A DNA stretch of 64,000 nt from Aegilops tauschii subsp. strangulata (taxonomy: Eukaryota > Streptophyta > Magnoliopsida > Poales > Poaceae): the NCBI RefSeq assembly GCF_002575655.3, contig NC_053040.3, positions 154,691,148 to 154,755,147 of the forward strand. The letters are read 5' to 3'. The notes under the pieces are model-generated. The model did no database searches. It was not told the DNA's origin and was given only the letters and a program-made list of their open reading frames with translations. A program made the position numbers and the translations under genes. Below, piece by piece: positions 1 through 10,969 of this stretch; the first letter of the stretch is position 1; each line of letters starts with the position of its first letter.

Positions 1-248
1 TCAAGCCAAGGAAGAGCTTAACACTGAGAACGCTAGGAGACAGAGCGAGCCTCCTTGGATGCGCAACCACAACGGATTCAAGCTGAGGCTTTCCGGTTAA
101 GTTTGGATCAGACTGCATCTAACGCCATTCTACAAAGGAGGCACCAAAGTCGTCTGCCTCCGTAGTATGATGCGGGGAATCTTTTCAACACCCCCGGGGG
201 AGGACCAAGTAACCCGCCCGAAGTGACCCGGGCTATTGAAGCGCCCGC
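1..248 (+). pseudogene. G1 gypsy gag, segment 1 (decayed)
   Basis: First visible piece of the gag of the host gypsy element G1. In the frame that joins the next segment it reads a Q/R-rich stretch and then NLFNTPGGGPSNPPEV before the insertion at 248/249. A TAG at 163-165 interrupts the frame, and the more 5' part (about 1-60) needs a frame change, so it is a pseudogene. The reading frame continues in phase at 9819 once the Fatima-like element and one copy of its CCCGC duplication are removed. Gag forms the particle of LTR retrotransposons. The 5' LTR of G1 lies left of the window. Confidence 0.75.
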
Positions 249-719
249 TGTCGGTGTCAAAACCGGCGGATCTCGGGTAGGGGGTCCCGAACTGTGCATC
301 TAAGGCGGATGGTAACAGGAGGCGGGGAACACAATGTTTACCCAGGTTCGGGCCCTCTCGATGGAGGTAATACCCTACTTCCTGCTTGATTGATCTTGAT
401 GATATGAGTATTACAAGAGTTGATCTACCACGAGATCGTAGAGGCTGAACCCTAGAAGCTAGCCTATGATTGTGATTGTTGTCCTCCTACGGACTAAACC
501 CTCCGGTTTATATAGACACCGGAGGGGGCTAGGGTTACACAGAGTCAGTTACAATGGAGGAGATCTACATATCCGAATTGCCAAGCTTGCCTTCCACGCA
601 AAGGAGAGTCCCATCCGGACACGAGACGAAGTCTTCAATCTTGTATCTTCATAGTCCAACAGTCCGGCCAAAGCATATAGTTCGGCTGTCCGAGGACCCC
701 CTAAGCCAGGACTCCCTCA
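249..719 (-). repeat. 3' LTR of Fatima-like element
   Basis: It is 471 bp, aligns end to end with 9343-9813, and has TG...CA ends. It contains the TATA-like TCTATATAAAC on the minus strand near 507-516, set inside a CCTCCGGT/ACCGGAGG inverted repeat. Immediately outside it (720-731), read on the minus strand, is a purine-rich tract ending GGGGCTAC, which is the expected position of the polypurine tract. Confidence 0.92.
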
Positions 720-1150
720 GTAGCCCCTGAACCAGGCTTCAATGACGATGAGTCCGGCGCGCAGTTTGTCTTCGGGATTGCAAGGCGGGTTCCTCCTCCG
801 AATACTCCATAGAATATTTTGAACACAAGGATCGTGTCCGGCTCTGCAAAACAAATTCCACATTCCACCGTAGAGAGTACAATATCCCACAAATCTAATC
901 TGCTGACAAATTTCGTAGCGTGACACCACGCCACGGCCCGGTCATTATTCGAACCGTTTTTCTCAACCAGCTACTGCACATATTGCGAGGCGGTTTTCTT
1001 GGCACGTCTTGTCGAAGCAGAGATCGTGTCCCCTTATCACGGGATCCTCATCAATACGGGTGTGGGTAACCCAACCGCGCCATCAATCACGATGCTTGGG
1101 GAATAAGCGAGTTTACCAGGCAAGTGGGGAGGCGCAGAACCCCTGCTGCC
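720..1150. other. Untranslated strip between 3' LTR and antisense promoter
   Basis: Internal part of the Fatima-like element. It starts with the polypurine-like tract next to the LTR (720-731) and leads into the promoter of the antisense gene. Short open frames here overlap each other on both strands and show no recognisable domain. Confidence 0.55.
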
Positions 1151-1158
1151 TTTATAAG
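1151..1158 (+). promoter_or_regulatory. TATA box of the antisense gene
   Basis: TTTATAAG lies 113 bp upstream of the ATG at 1271. It is followed by a pyrimidine-rich leader (CTTTCTTCTTCCC), as in plant 5' untranslated regions. It points toward the plus-strand gene and away from both LTRs, so that gene probably had its own promoter. Confidence 0.5.
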
Positions 1159-1270
1159 GGGACAAGAACTCCCTTTCGCACCCACGCTTTCTTCTTCCCG
1201 ATCCATTCCCCTTCGCTCGAGCTCCAGCACCCGAGCGTTCGTCTTCTCCGCCCACAAAGGCCTTCCGAAA

Positions 1271-3654
1271 ATGTCCGGATCCGGAGTAGGAGGCAAGTGG
1301 ATGGCCTCTACCGTCCGGGAGAAGGATATCAAAAAGCTTCGGGAGGCCGGGTATCTGGCCAAGAAAATCGGCCACCATCTCCCGACGGTGGGACAAATCG
1401 TTCCTACTCTGGAACCCCACGAGAGGGTTGTATTCCTCCCTCATTTTGTCCGCGGGCTAGGGTTTCCCCTCCACCCGTTTGTTCGCGGCACCATGCATTA
1501 TTACGGGATCGATTTTCATGATCTATCCCCCAATTCCTTCCTCAACATCTCGACGTTCATCGTCGTGTGTGAGGCTTTTCTCCGCATCTCGCCCCACTTC
1601 GGCTTATGGCTGAAGATCTTTAATGTGAAGCCCAAGGTAGTGAGCAGCGAGCATGCCGAGTGCGGGGGCGCTATGGTGAGCAAGATGCCCAACGTCACAT
1701 GGCCAACAGGTACTTTTAATGATTCCGTCAAAGAGTGGCAACAACTGTGGTTTTACATCACTGAGCCGCGCGGCACGGAATGGGCCGCTGCTCCAGAGTT
1801 CCGATCCGGAGCCCCTCTGCGGCTTACGTCCTGGCCCAAGAAGGGCCTGAACTGGTCTTCGTCCGACGAACTGTCGGTGCTCCAGACGCGCGTTAAAGAT
1901 ATGGAAGACAAGAACATCGAACTTGTCAATGTAGTCCAGGTGATGTTAGTTCCCTGGATCCTGCCTTGTCAACACCGGACTTGCAATCTATGGGAATTCA
2001 ATCCGACCAAGCACCAGACCCTGCGAGAGCTCTTTGGCTCCTCGCACAAAGACATCTGGAAGGTGCTTTTCAAGTCCGGTAAATCATGGCCAGACTCAGC
2101 CGAGGACCGCGGGTACCAACTGTCCCGCCCTGCAAGCTCGGTAAGTCATCATACGTTTTATCCGCATAACCCAAGGGAAATGCTTAATGTGTTTTCCACA
2201 ACTCTCCTAGGACTGGACGAAGAAGGCGGAGCGGATCCACTGCCCGGCCCCGCTGCCCGAAGAACCGGCCGACCCACTTCTGACGAAGATGCTGGTCCTG
2301 GTGCCTTACAAGGCGCCGCAGAAGAAGACCGAGAAGGAGGCCAAAAAGACCCGGGGCGGCCTTCGTCGTCGCGGCATTTCGGACACAATATCCGAAGGCT
2401 CCAGTGTCCGTTCTGCCTCCGAAGAGGACGAGGAGGAGTAGGAAAACGAATCCCCTGTGGGGGGAAGAAAGAAGAGGACGGCCTCCATACACTTGGAGGC
2501 CGAGTCGCCTAAAAGGGGAAAAATTCCTCTTCCGGAAGAGTCCACTGCCACCGCCGACAGCAGCCCGGCGTGGGATCCCAGGGCCCAACCCCTGGTGAAC
2601 TCGTGAGTATATAAAATCCGAACACGTTTATGCGTCCAGACTCATCATGGCATAATATTTTAACCTGAGCCATATTTTTTGTAGTCCGGCGAGGTCCCGC
2701 ACCGAACAATCCTCATCAGAGGATTTGCTGAGCTCGGATGCTATGGAGAGCGGGATGCCCCGAAGGCCCCTTCCCCCAAATATGTGAATAACACCGAGGC
2801 TTCGTCCCAGAAGGACCCCGGCCAAGGAGGGGGGAAAGATCGTGAAGGCGGCGCCTGGAGGTCAAACTTCAGGGGTCGGCGACATGGGGGAGAAGATTCC
2901 CATGGAAGTCGACGGCGGGGGCCATCTTGAATTCTGCCCCCAGCCGGACGCAATTTTGGAGACCAATACGGCTCCAGAATCAAGCAGGCGGCCTCCCTCG
3001 GCTGGAGGGGGCGTGCCTGTTCCACCGGCAACCTCTGTCCAACCAGAGGTGCCGGATACTTTGTTGGCGGCGCTGAAGAGCGCCTCCATCGTCGATGAAC
3101 ACCGTGCCCTTATGGGTGCGGTGATTGAGAAGATTCAGTCAGCTGAGAGTGAACTGAATGAAGCCTGTATCAGCCTTATAAGAGGCTTTGAGGTATGTTT
3201 TATGAGGTTTCGAAGAGTGTCATAGTATGGATGGTAGCCCCTAATACACTGTTCGATGAAAGAAAGAACCGGACAGAGGATCAATTTTATGTTCGCAGGA
3301 AGACTCACTTGATGACATCTATCTCTCTTCTTTTATAAGCAGGTATCAGGGACTCTCATTATCCGGCTATGGCCTGCCGAGCCGATTCCAAGCAGCTACT
3401 TCGGGCTCGTGAAGCGGCTTGTAAGTGCCTGCCCTCGACTTGACGTCATCAAGCAGTCGGTCTGTATAGAGGGTGCGCGAATGGCCTTCGCCCGCGCAAA
3501 GGTGCACTGGGGGAAGATGGATGCTGAAATGCTGATGACCGAGGGACCGCCAGAGGGGAAGGAGCACCGCAAGCCCGAATTATATTATGAAAGTGTCCTG
3601 AAAGGATCCTGCCTTGCGGCGGAGCAATGCACCAAGGACGTTATATTTCCATGA
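1271..3654 (+). pseudogene. Antisense four-exon gene of the Fatima-like element (Transposase_28-like)
   Basis: Spliced plus-strand gene opposite to gag-protease. Proposed exons are 1271-2140, 2211-2602, 2685-3192 and 3343-3654. The introns have GTAAGT/CTAG, GTGAGT/GTAG and GTATGT/GCAG borders, and codon phase is kept across all three, giving about 693 codons. Exon 1 (290 residues) resembles the plant family called putative gypsy-type transposon protein (Pfam Transposase_28), with motifs such as HYYGIDFHDLSPNSFLNIS and FIVVCEAFLRI. Exon 2 is lysine-rich and acidic, exon 3 is low complexity, and exon 4 ends in an alpha-helical stretch (IEGARMAFARAKVHW). In-frame stops at 2439-2441 (TAG) and 2785-2787 (TGA) show this copy is dead. 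The biochemical role of the family is unknown. Antisense genes are known in some plant gypsy elements such as Grande and RIRE2; whether this one is homologous is inference. Confidence 0.75.
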
Positions 3655-4862
3655 ATACAACCATGTTGTCCTTTGTAATGTTGAACAAGGTCATTTCTAT
3701 TATTTATTGCCTGTTGTATAAAAGTTTATCCTCCTGCGTGGCTGTTTTATATATTAATCCTGAGAGTTGGCCAGTCGTCGGCTTCTGCCCCCACGTAGGA
3801 AGTACGGGGGTGTTCGGGATAAACCTGATCACTCTTTATCCCAGTTTTGGGTCCTTCAAAGGAGGTGTTCAGCACGATGAACCAGGCAATCGGACTATAG
3901 GGCTTTATCACTCTCACTTAGCCATAGGAGCTTTAGGAAAGGAAGGTAGGTGCAGCCCCTGGTGTTCGGAAGACCGCACGAGGGGCTCTATAAGCACCTG
4001 ATCGGAAGAAAAACCGATCCATCACACGCTGCATTGGTTATGGCATTATGCAGGAGAAATCCTTAAAGATTTTACAACCTCTCGAACAGCTGACCAGCTC
4101 TCGCCGTATCATGACAGTCAGTTTTCGGCTTTCTCTACTGAGGTGCTCGTCCGGAAGAACTGGGACACAATCGCAGTAGTTCTCCTTGTGCCGCCTTAGC
4201 CGATATAGCAGAACGTAAGGCAGCAAAACATGGGAGCCGGGCAAACCCAACATTTGACCCAAGACATGATTCGGAGTTGATGCATATAATGCTATAAGTT
4301 CGGGGTGCCGAACTTCCATGAAGGTGTTTGGACTTTATTGCCGTATTATGGGTAAAACGAAGCCCCTGGCATATTTAAGGCATGTCGCGGTGTACGGATG
4401 CCACGTGACAAAAGAATTTCAATAAGAAATAACAGCAGATAAGTATCATATAAATCCACATGTTGTATTTGAATAGTACGTCGAATGCGTATGAGTACAG
4501 GTAATCTGATAAAAAAGAAATATGACTGTGGAACCTGCTGAGACCAGGGGGAAGAAGCTGTGTGCGGATCCGGAGTATAGTCGGATGGTCATTGCGGGGA
4601 ATATCTAAGGATTCCCTTGCGCGTTCGAGCTGCTTCCATATCGCCAGTCCTGGTCTACGCAAAGGTGAACCTGCAAAGAAAATGTAAGGAATGTTTGTGT
4701 GCCGCAGAGCGGTTGAGCCGCGGTATGTGGCCTGTCCTGGCCTCCGCCGGAGTGTTTAATTGAGCTCTGGACGAGCCGGGCTATCCTGTCGCGAAGTAGT
4801 TCAGAGTCCTTTGGCGGTGTCTGGGAGCCTGGCCGTCGACTCGAGGTTCGATTGAAGGGTGC
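3655..4862 (-). pseudogene. Downstream region of Fatima-like element with gag-protease tail
   Basis: Read on the minus strand, 4862 to about 4660 continues the protease reading region from the far side of the solo LTR (segments such as DSELLRDRIARLVQSSIKHS). It ends at a possible donor, CAG|GTTCACC, and a further coding-like piece follows (GLAIWKQLERARESL, near 4610-4650). Frames do not connect cleanly to 6098, so it is decayed. From 3655 to about 4370 only short chance-looking frames are seen. This strip also holds the convergent 3' ends of the two opposing transcription units. Confidence 0.5.
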
Positions 4863-4867
4863 CACTT

Positions 4868-6097
4868 TGTCGGAGTAAATAGCCACGGGTAGCCTAACCG
4901 ACTCCCCCTGGCTTCTCAAGAAATCATCAGGCCATTTGAGCCTTCAAGCATTCGAAGCACCGGGCCGCCTTCCCCCGGCCGGCTATCCCAGGGGCCGACT
5001 CTCAGAAGGCGACCCATTCCCAGAAACCTTCCCCAAGATAGCTACGAGATGGCCGACTCCAGGAAGCCGGCCCCAAAAGGACCAACTCCCAAAAGCCGGC
5101 CATGAAGAACACCGACTCCCAAAAGCCGGCCATGAAGAACGCCGACTCTAAGAAGCCGGCCAAGACCGCACCCACCAAAACTATGCCCACATAACGGTGA
5201 TAAGACGGGGCGTGGCCACAGTACAACCCACTACCCCCGAATCCCGAAGCAGGCATGGCCGCAGGACGCCGTACGGGTCAGCCATCTCCCGTCCGGCGCG
5301 GCACTGTAGCCATGTTGGCCTCGACGTCATCCACGACAGACGCCAGTACGGCCCGCGGGTGGCGGGCCCCTTTAGCCAGAGGGACGCTCGAAGGCAGCCC
5401 GGCCTCCCCTAGTCGGCCACGGGCGTAGCCGGCCTCCAGAAGCCGGCTACCCCCCTTCCTCGAAACATGAGCCACATTAAGGAGACAAGACGAGGTAAGG
5501 CTACAGTGAGAGCCCACAAGGCGGCACACTGTAGCCACGCTTACCTCGACAAAGCCCTCGTCATCAGGGGCGAGGCAACAGTAACCAGCCGCCGACAAGA
5601 CCCCCAAGCGGTGGGGCCGGCCTGTCGACCAAGAGGCCGGCAGCCGGCGGGACCCACCAGTCGGCGGGCCCCAAAGGCCGGCGGAGAAGTCGGCGAACAC
5701 AGACACTGACGGCTGGGGCCCGCACCCAGCCGGATTACTATTGTACCCCTGGGGGTAGGCCTATATAAACCCCCCGGGGCACCCATGCCAAGGGTTGGTC
5801 TCATAGAGTTACACACACACCATATAGAGAGGAAAGGGAGAGCTAGCCTTGCTCTTCTTCTCCCTTGAATCCGACAGCTCAAGGAGCACTTGTAGCTACT
5901 CGTTTTGATCTAGTGATCATGCGGAGACCCCGCAGAGCAGGACTAGGGGTGTTATCTCCACGGAGAGCCCCGAACCTGGGTAAGATACGCCGGCGTGCAT
6001 GTCTTCGCCTCATCCCGTTTCCAGGCACCGGCGATGTCTTACTGGCTCCCACAATGATAAGCCACCCGTTGGCATATGTCGCACCTACCACCCGACA
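4868..6097 (+). mobile_element. Solo LTR inserted in the Fatima-like element
   Basis: 1230 bp with inverted termini TGTCGG...CCGACA and a perfect 5-bp duplication CACTT at 4863-4867 and 6098-6102. No internal domain is present, so it is the product of LTR-LTR recombination of a full element. It is GC-rich and carries repeated short blocks around AAGCCGGCC (near 5068-5160). The TATA box at 5762-5769 gives it plus orientation. It landed just past the protease domain of the host element, so it is younger than that element's insertion or spread with it. Confidence 0.93.
5762..5769 (+). promoter_or_regulatory. TATA box of solo LTR
   Basis: TATATAAA sits in a GC-rich setting (GGCCTATATAAACCCCCC) about 335 bp before the right end of the LTR. 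That is the usual place for an LTR core promoter, and it would drive transcription rightward. Confidence 0.6.
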
Positions 6098-9000
6098 CAC
6101 TTGTTGCTCCTGCTGTTAAAGCAGCAGTATACTCTTTGGTACCGAGGGAAAGTTCGGCCTTGCCATTAACCGTGATGACGCCGCGCGGACCGGGCATCTT
6201 GAGCTTTCGGTAGGCGTAATGTGGCACCGCGTTGAATCGAGCGAACACGGTTCGTCTGAGCAGTGCCTGATAACCACTGCGAAAGGGAACGATGTCGAAG
6301 ATTAACTCTTCGGAACGGTAATTGTCTGGTGATCCGAAGACTACCTCAAGGGCGATGGAGCTTGTACAGCTAGCCTCCACACTTGGTATAATACCTCTAA
6401 AGGTGGCTTTAGTGGGCTTGATCACCGAATGATCGATGCCCATCTTGCGCACTGTGTCCTGGTAAAGCAGGTTTAGACTGCTGCCTCCGTCCATAAGGAC
6501 TCGTGTGAGGTGGAACCCGTTAATTATTGGGTCGAGGACTAGTGCGGCTGAATTGCCCTGATTGGTGTTAACCGGACAATCCATGCGGTTGAAGGTGATC
6601 GGCCCTAGTTTGTATTGTGGGACGACTGATTCCGTTAAGTCGGCATCCTTAAGGGTGCGCATCCGGTCCGGGTTGGGAGTGTGGGTGCCGTTTACCACGT
6701 TCACCGTTTGGATTTGCGGGGGAAATTTCTTTTGCCCTCCTGTATTCGGTGATCTGGGTTCCTCGTCGCCATCATCGCTTTGAGACCCCTTGTCTTTGTT
6801 TTTGGCGCCTGTCCTGCCGGCTTGTTTGAAGACCCAGCATTCTCTGTTGGTATGATTGGCTGGTGTTCCTGGGGTGCCATGAATTTGGCATGGACGGTCG
6901 AGTATGCGGTCCAGACTGGACGGACCCGAATTGACATTTTTGAGTGGCCCATTCCGCTGTCCGAACTTAGGGCCGCTAAATCCGGCATTGACTGCCGTAT
7001 CTTTGGAGTTTTCACCATTTTTGCGGCGCTTGTGTTTGTTGCGTCGGGGTTTGCCGTTGCTATCTCTGGCCTCTGATGTGCCAGGGCTGCTTGCTGTGTT
7101 GTTGCTACGGGCCAACCGGCTATCTTCGCCCGCGCAAAAGCGGGTCATGAGTGTCGTGAGGGCTGCCATGGATTTTGGCTTCTCCTAGCCGAGATGTCGA
7201 GCGAGCCATTCGTCACAGATGTTATGTCTAAAGGACGCTAGGGCTTCGACATCCGGACAGTCGACAATTTGGTTCTTTTTAGTTAGGAACCGAGTCCAGA
7301 ATTTCCTGGCTGACTCTCCGGCTGTTGTGTTATGTGACTTAAATCATCAGCATCCGGTGGTCGCACATAAGTGCCCTGGAAGTTGTCTACGAATGTGTCT
7401 GCCAGGTTCTCCCAACTTCTGATGGAGTTTGCCGGCAAGCTATTCAGCCAATGCCGAGCTGGCCCTTTGAGTTTTAGCGGGAGATACTTGATGGCGTGTA
7501 GATCATCCCCGTAGGCCATGTGAATGTGGAGGAAGAAATCCTCTATCCATACCGCAGGGTCTGTAGTGCCATCATATGATTCAATGTTCACGGGTTTAAA
7601 CCCTTCTAGGAATTCATGATCCATTACTTCATCAGTGAAGCATAGGGGGTGTGCGGCGCCTCTGTGCCTGGCTATATCACAACGCAGTTCATACGAGTCT
7701 TGTCTACTGTGTTCGGCCCGGCCGGATTTGCTTTTAGTATATCTGGCGTGACGGTCATCGTCACGCATTGGGGCGCGCCCCCGTGATCCGTAGATCGATC
7801 TTGCATGTCCTGCTTTGTTTTCCAATACGTCTCGCAGGTCTTGCGTGTTACCCCAGGCCTTGGTATTTTTGCTTAACTGGCGACGGGGTGCGGGCTGGAC
7901 TTCGGCCTGATATGCCGCTTTGTCTCGGCCACGAGGTGGCCGGTCAGCTGCATCATACGCTGGAAGTGTAGGTTTTAATGCTTCCTCCTCGAGTTGGGGT
8001 AGCAACCTGCGCTGTGGGTAACTTTTGGTTGGGCGCTCGAGTTCGTATTCCTCGGCCGCCAGGACCTCAGTCCATCTATCCGCTAGCAGATCTTGTTCAG
8101 CTTGAAGCTGTTGTTGCTTTTTCTTCAGGCTTTTTGCTGTGGCTATAAGCCGGTGCTTGAAGCGCTCCTGCTCGACGGGATCCTCAGGCACGATAAATTC
8201 TTCGTCGCCGAGGCTCACCTCGTCTTCGGAGAGAGGGATGTAATTGTCATCCTCTGATTCTCCGTCTGCTGCCTGTTCCTTAGGGCTAGCTTGCCCATCC
8301 TCCCGCTCGAAGCCTGGCTGGAGGGGATTGTCTTCGTCTTCGGCACTATCCGCAGCGTTATTGTCTCTTGTGCCGGTATCGCTGCTTTTGCTATGGCGGG
8401 GCTTAGAGCGGCGCCGATGACACCGGTGCTTAGATTGCTTCTCGAGGGGATTATCCTCCGTTGCTTTATTGCCATCGCTTTCTTTGGGGGTGTCCACCAT
8501 GTATATATCATATGATGAGGTGGCAGTCCAGCGCCCTGTGGGCGGTGGTTCTTGTTCTTCTCCTGCATCGTCGTCCATACCGTCGATGTTTTCAGAGCCG
8601 AAATCGAGCGTGTCGGTTAAGTCGTCGAAAGTGGCTATTAAGTGGGTGGGGAACAAATTTCTTCGTCGTCCGCTTCCCACTCGAGCCGGACATAGTTCGG
8701 CCAAGGGCGTCCTGACAAGGAGAGAGACCTTAATGAATTCAGCATGTCACCCAGGGGCGAGTGCTGAAAGATATCCGCGGAGGAAAACTCCATGATCGGC
8801 GCCCAATCAGATTTGATAGGCACAGACACAGGCGGTTCAGAGCCCGTGGCCGGGGACGAATCCAAGGGTCCGGCAACACAGGTCTCGTAGGAGGTAAAGT
8901 CAGTATTCGGCTCTAATGCCGCTAAGTGTGCGGCCTCCATGGTGGGGTCCATCCCCCCGTCCTCGGATGGCGTGATCTGCTCCGGATTGAGGGCCGGAGT

Positions 9001-9294
9001 AGCCACAAGTGTGATCTCCTGAACACCGTCCGACGGCAGAGTGAAGTCATGCTCGTCGTGACTGTGCGGCGCACCTGACATGGGCTCGAATCCGTCGAAG
9101 ATCGAGTCTCCGCGGATGTCGGCAGTATAGCTTAAGTTTCCAAACCTGACCTGACGGCCGGGGGCGTAGCTCTCGATCCGATCCAGATGGCCAAGCGAGT
9201 TGGCCTGCAGTACGAAGCTTCCGAATACGAAGATCTGTCCGGGGAGGAAAACCTCACCCTGGATCGCATCGTTGCCGATGATCGAAGGAGCCAT
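6098..9294 (-). pseudogene. Fatima-like gag-protease polyprotein (broken)
   Basis: Minus-strand frame starting at the ATG at 9294 (MAPSIIGNDAIQG). The N-terminal part is acidic and of no known fold. A Q/E-rich coiled stretch (KSLKKKQQQLQAEQDLL) follows, then the retrotransposon gag core (AVWIEDFFLHIHMAYGDD, LPLKLKGPARHWLNSLP), a CxxH...HxxxxC zinc-type site (CQIHGTP...NHTNREC), and an aspartic protease with the DGG active-site loop (LTRVLMDGGSSLNLLYQD). Breaks are a frameshift near 8640-8660, a second near 7300-7335, and a TAG at 7185-7187. Protease homology continues to about 6120, where the solo LTR interrupts. Nothing resembling reverse transcriptase follows, so this is all the element encodes in its sense direction. 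Confidence 0.85.
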
Positions 9295-9342
9295 CAAGCC
9301 TTTATCGTGACGGCACAGTGGAACTCTCAATTTAAGCACCAA

Positions 9343-9813
9343 TGTCAGTGTCAAAACTGGCGGATCTCGGGTAGGGGGTCCCGAACTATGCGTCTAAGGC
9401 GGATGGTAACAGGAGGCGGGGGACACAATGTTTACCCAGGTTCGGGCCCTCTCGATGGAGGTAATACCCTACTTCCTGCTTGATTGATCTTGATGATATG
9501 AGTATTACAAGAGTTGATCTACCACGAGATCGTAGAGGCTGAACCCTAGAAGCTAGCCTATGATTGTGATTGTTGTCCTCCTACGGACTGAACCCTCCGG
9601 TTTATATAGACACCGGAGGGGGCTAGGGTTACACAGAGTCGGTTACAAGGGAGGAGATCTACATATCCGAATTGCCAAGCTTGCCTTCCACGCAAAGGAG
9701 AGTCCCATCCGGACACGGGACGAAGTCTTCAATCTTGTATCTTCATAGTCCAACAGTCCGGCCAAAGCATATAGTCCGGCTGTCCAAGGACCCCCTAATC
9801 CAGGACTCCCTCA
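9343..9813 (-). repeat. 5' LTR of Fatima-like element
   Basis: 471-bp mate of 249-719. On the minus strand it carries a TATA box (CTATATAAAC, about 9601-9610) between the arms of an inverted repeat CCTCCGGT/ACCGGAGG. The first bases inside the element (minus strand from 9342) read TTGGTGCTTAAATTG. This is not a primer-binding site I can assign to a tRNA with confidence. Confidence 0.92.
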
Positions 9814-10152
9814 CCCGCGGTCGGGGCGACGACTCAACCACATGTTGCGGATCCGCCCCGTTTGAATTTAACCCCACCTCAGCAAGTGCCTACACCACCG
9901 GGTTATTTTTCTAATCCTCTAGAAAAAATGATTGCTGCGGCATCGCGGCTGGCGGCTCTTCCAATGCAAGGTGAGTCTCCCGCGGCGGTTGAAGCCCGGA
10001 AGGCTGTGGAACTTCTTCAGACGGCGGTGGCTCAGCAGGTGGCTAATTCGTACAGCCATGATCGGATTCATTCGACTCCACACCACAGTCGGAGTTACAG
10101 CCGACGCATTGAGTCGCCAGCGGTTTCGAGCAGTGAGCGGCACCGTAACCAA
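9814..10152 (+). pseudogene. G1 gypsy gag, segment 2
   Basis: Positions 9814-9818 are the right copy of the CCCGC duplication; gag resumes at 9819. The frame is open to 10152 and reads a proline-rich part and then an alpha-helical part (EKMIAAASRLAALPMQG, EARKAVELLQTAVAQQV) and an R/H/S-rich linker. It connects in phase upstream with 1-248 and downstream with 32876, where the CACTA-1 insertion is removed. It is therefore an internal piece of one gag gene, not a small gene of its own. Confidence 0.85.
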
Positions 10153-10400
10153 CACTACAAAAAAAGACACATCCGTGACATTTTGGGCTGAACAATTTTT
10201 TTTTCTGTCATACATATGACACTTCTATGACGATAACTGTGACAAAACCCGGTATCATCATATATGTGGTGGGCTCCTACTTCTATGACAAAAAATCATG
10301 ACAGAAAATGGGCTTTTCGTCCTGGGCGGGCCGGAGATGCAGCTGCATGACATTCTTTGGGCCGTCCATGACGGAAAAACCGTGGTAGAAGCGAGGGGGA
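10153..10400 (+). repeat. CACTA-1 left terminal and subterminal repeats
   Basis: The terminal inverted repeat starts CACTACAAAAAAAGACACATC and matches the right end over about 26 bp with few differences. Inside it are repeated short words centred on TGACA/TGTCA (ACTTCTATGAC twice, TGACATT, ATGACGG). In other CACTA families such words bind the TNPA protein; binding here is inferred from position. Confidence 0.75.
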
Positions 10401-10969
10401 GGAAAATTTCGGGGAGTTCCCGGTTACAGTGGGAGGTCGGGGGCCGAGCGATGCACGTTTCTCTCGTACACGTACGCGCGTGTGTGCGAGGCGTTGGCTC
10501 TAACTGAACCCGAGCGAGGCGTTGGGCTCTAACTGAACCCGAGCGATTACACTGCAGACTACGTGTTACTGAACCCGAGTGATCGATCGATGGCTGTTAA
10601 CTGAACCCGATCGAGCGATTCCTTCGCTACTGCTGCTAACTGAAGCCGATCGATTGGATGAACAGTGAGCGTTGGGGGGGGGGGGTTGGATGAACAGTGA
10701 GCGGTGGCATTGCCTCTGGATGAATAAGACCCCGTGGTGTGGTGGAGGGCTGGATGAACAATAGACGGTGGAGGGGTGCCCGTGGAGGGGTGGTTGAACA
10801 GGACCCCGTGGTGTGGAGGGTTGGATGAACAGTAGACGGTGGAGGGGTGCCCGTGGAGGGGTGGTTGAACAGTAGCCGATGGAGTAGCGCGTGGTGGAGG
10901 CTGGATGAACAGGAGCCCGTGGAGGCTGGAGGAGGTCGACGGTGGAGATGAACAGTATCCCGTGGAGTC
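10401..10969. other. Non-coding CACTA-1 segment with GGATGAACAGT repeats
   Basis: No gene is seen. It contains AACTGAACCCGAGCGA repeated several times (10503-10640), a run of 13 or more G around 10674-10687, and many imperfect copies of GGATGAACAGTAG and CCCGTGGAGG (10690-10965). The same arrangement occurs in CACTA-2 at about 49310-49850. Long minus-strand frames here are low-complexity shadows. Confidence 0.6.

Larger units (their letters stand above)
249..9813 (-). mobile_element. Fatima-like non-autonomous gypsy LTR retrotransposon
   Basis: Complete element bounded by two 471-bp direct LTRs (249-719 and 9343-9813) that start TGTC and end CTCA. It is flanked by the perfect 5-bp duplication CCCGC at 244-248 and 9814-9818. 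The coding direction is minus, so the right LTR is the 5' LTR. It encodes gag-protease on the minus strand (9294 down to about 4660, interrupted by a solo LTR) and a spliced gene on the opposite strand (1271-3654). I see no reverse transcriptase, RNase H or integrase, so it must have moved with enzymes supplied in trans. A by-eye comparison of the LTRs gives 12 mismatches in 471 bp, about 2.5%, mostly transitions. The Fatima name is from memory. Confidence 0.9.

Noticed and set aside
466..654. Small identical frame in both Fatima-like LTRs (also 9560-9748)
   Set aside because: It spans the LTR promoter region; identity reflects the LTR pair, not a gene.
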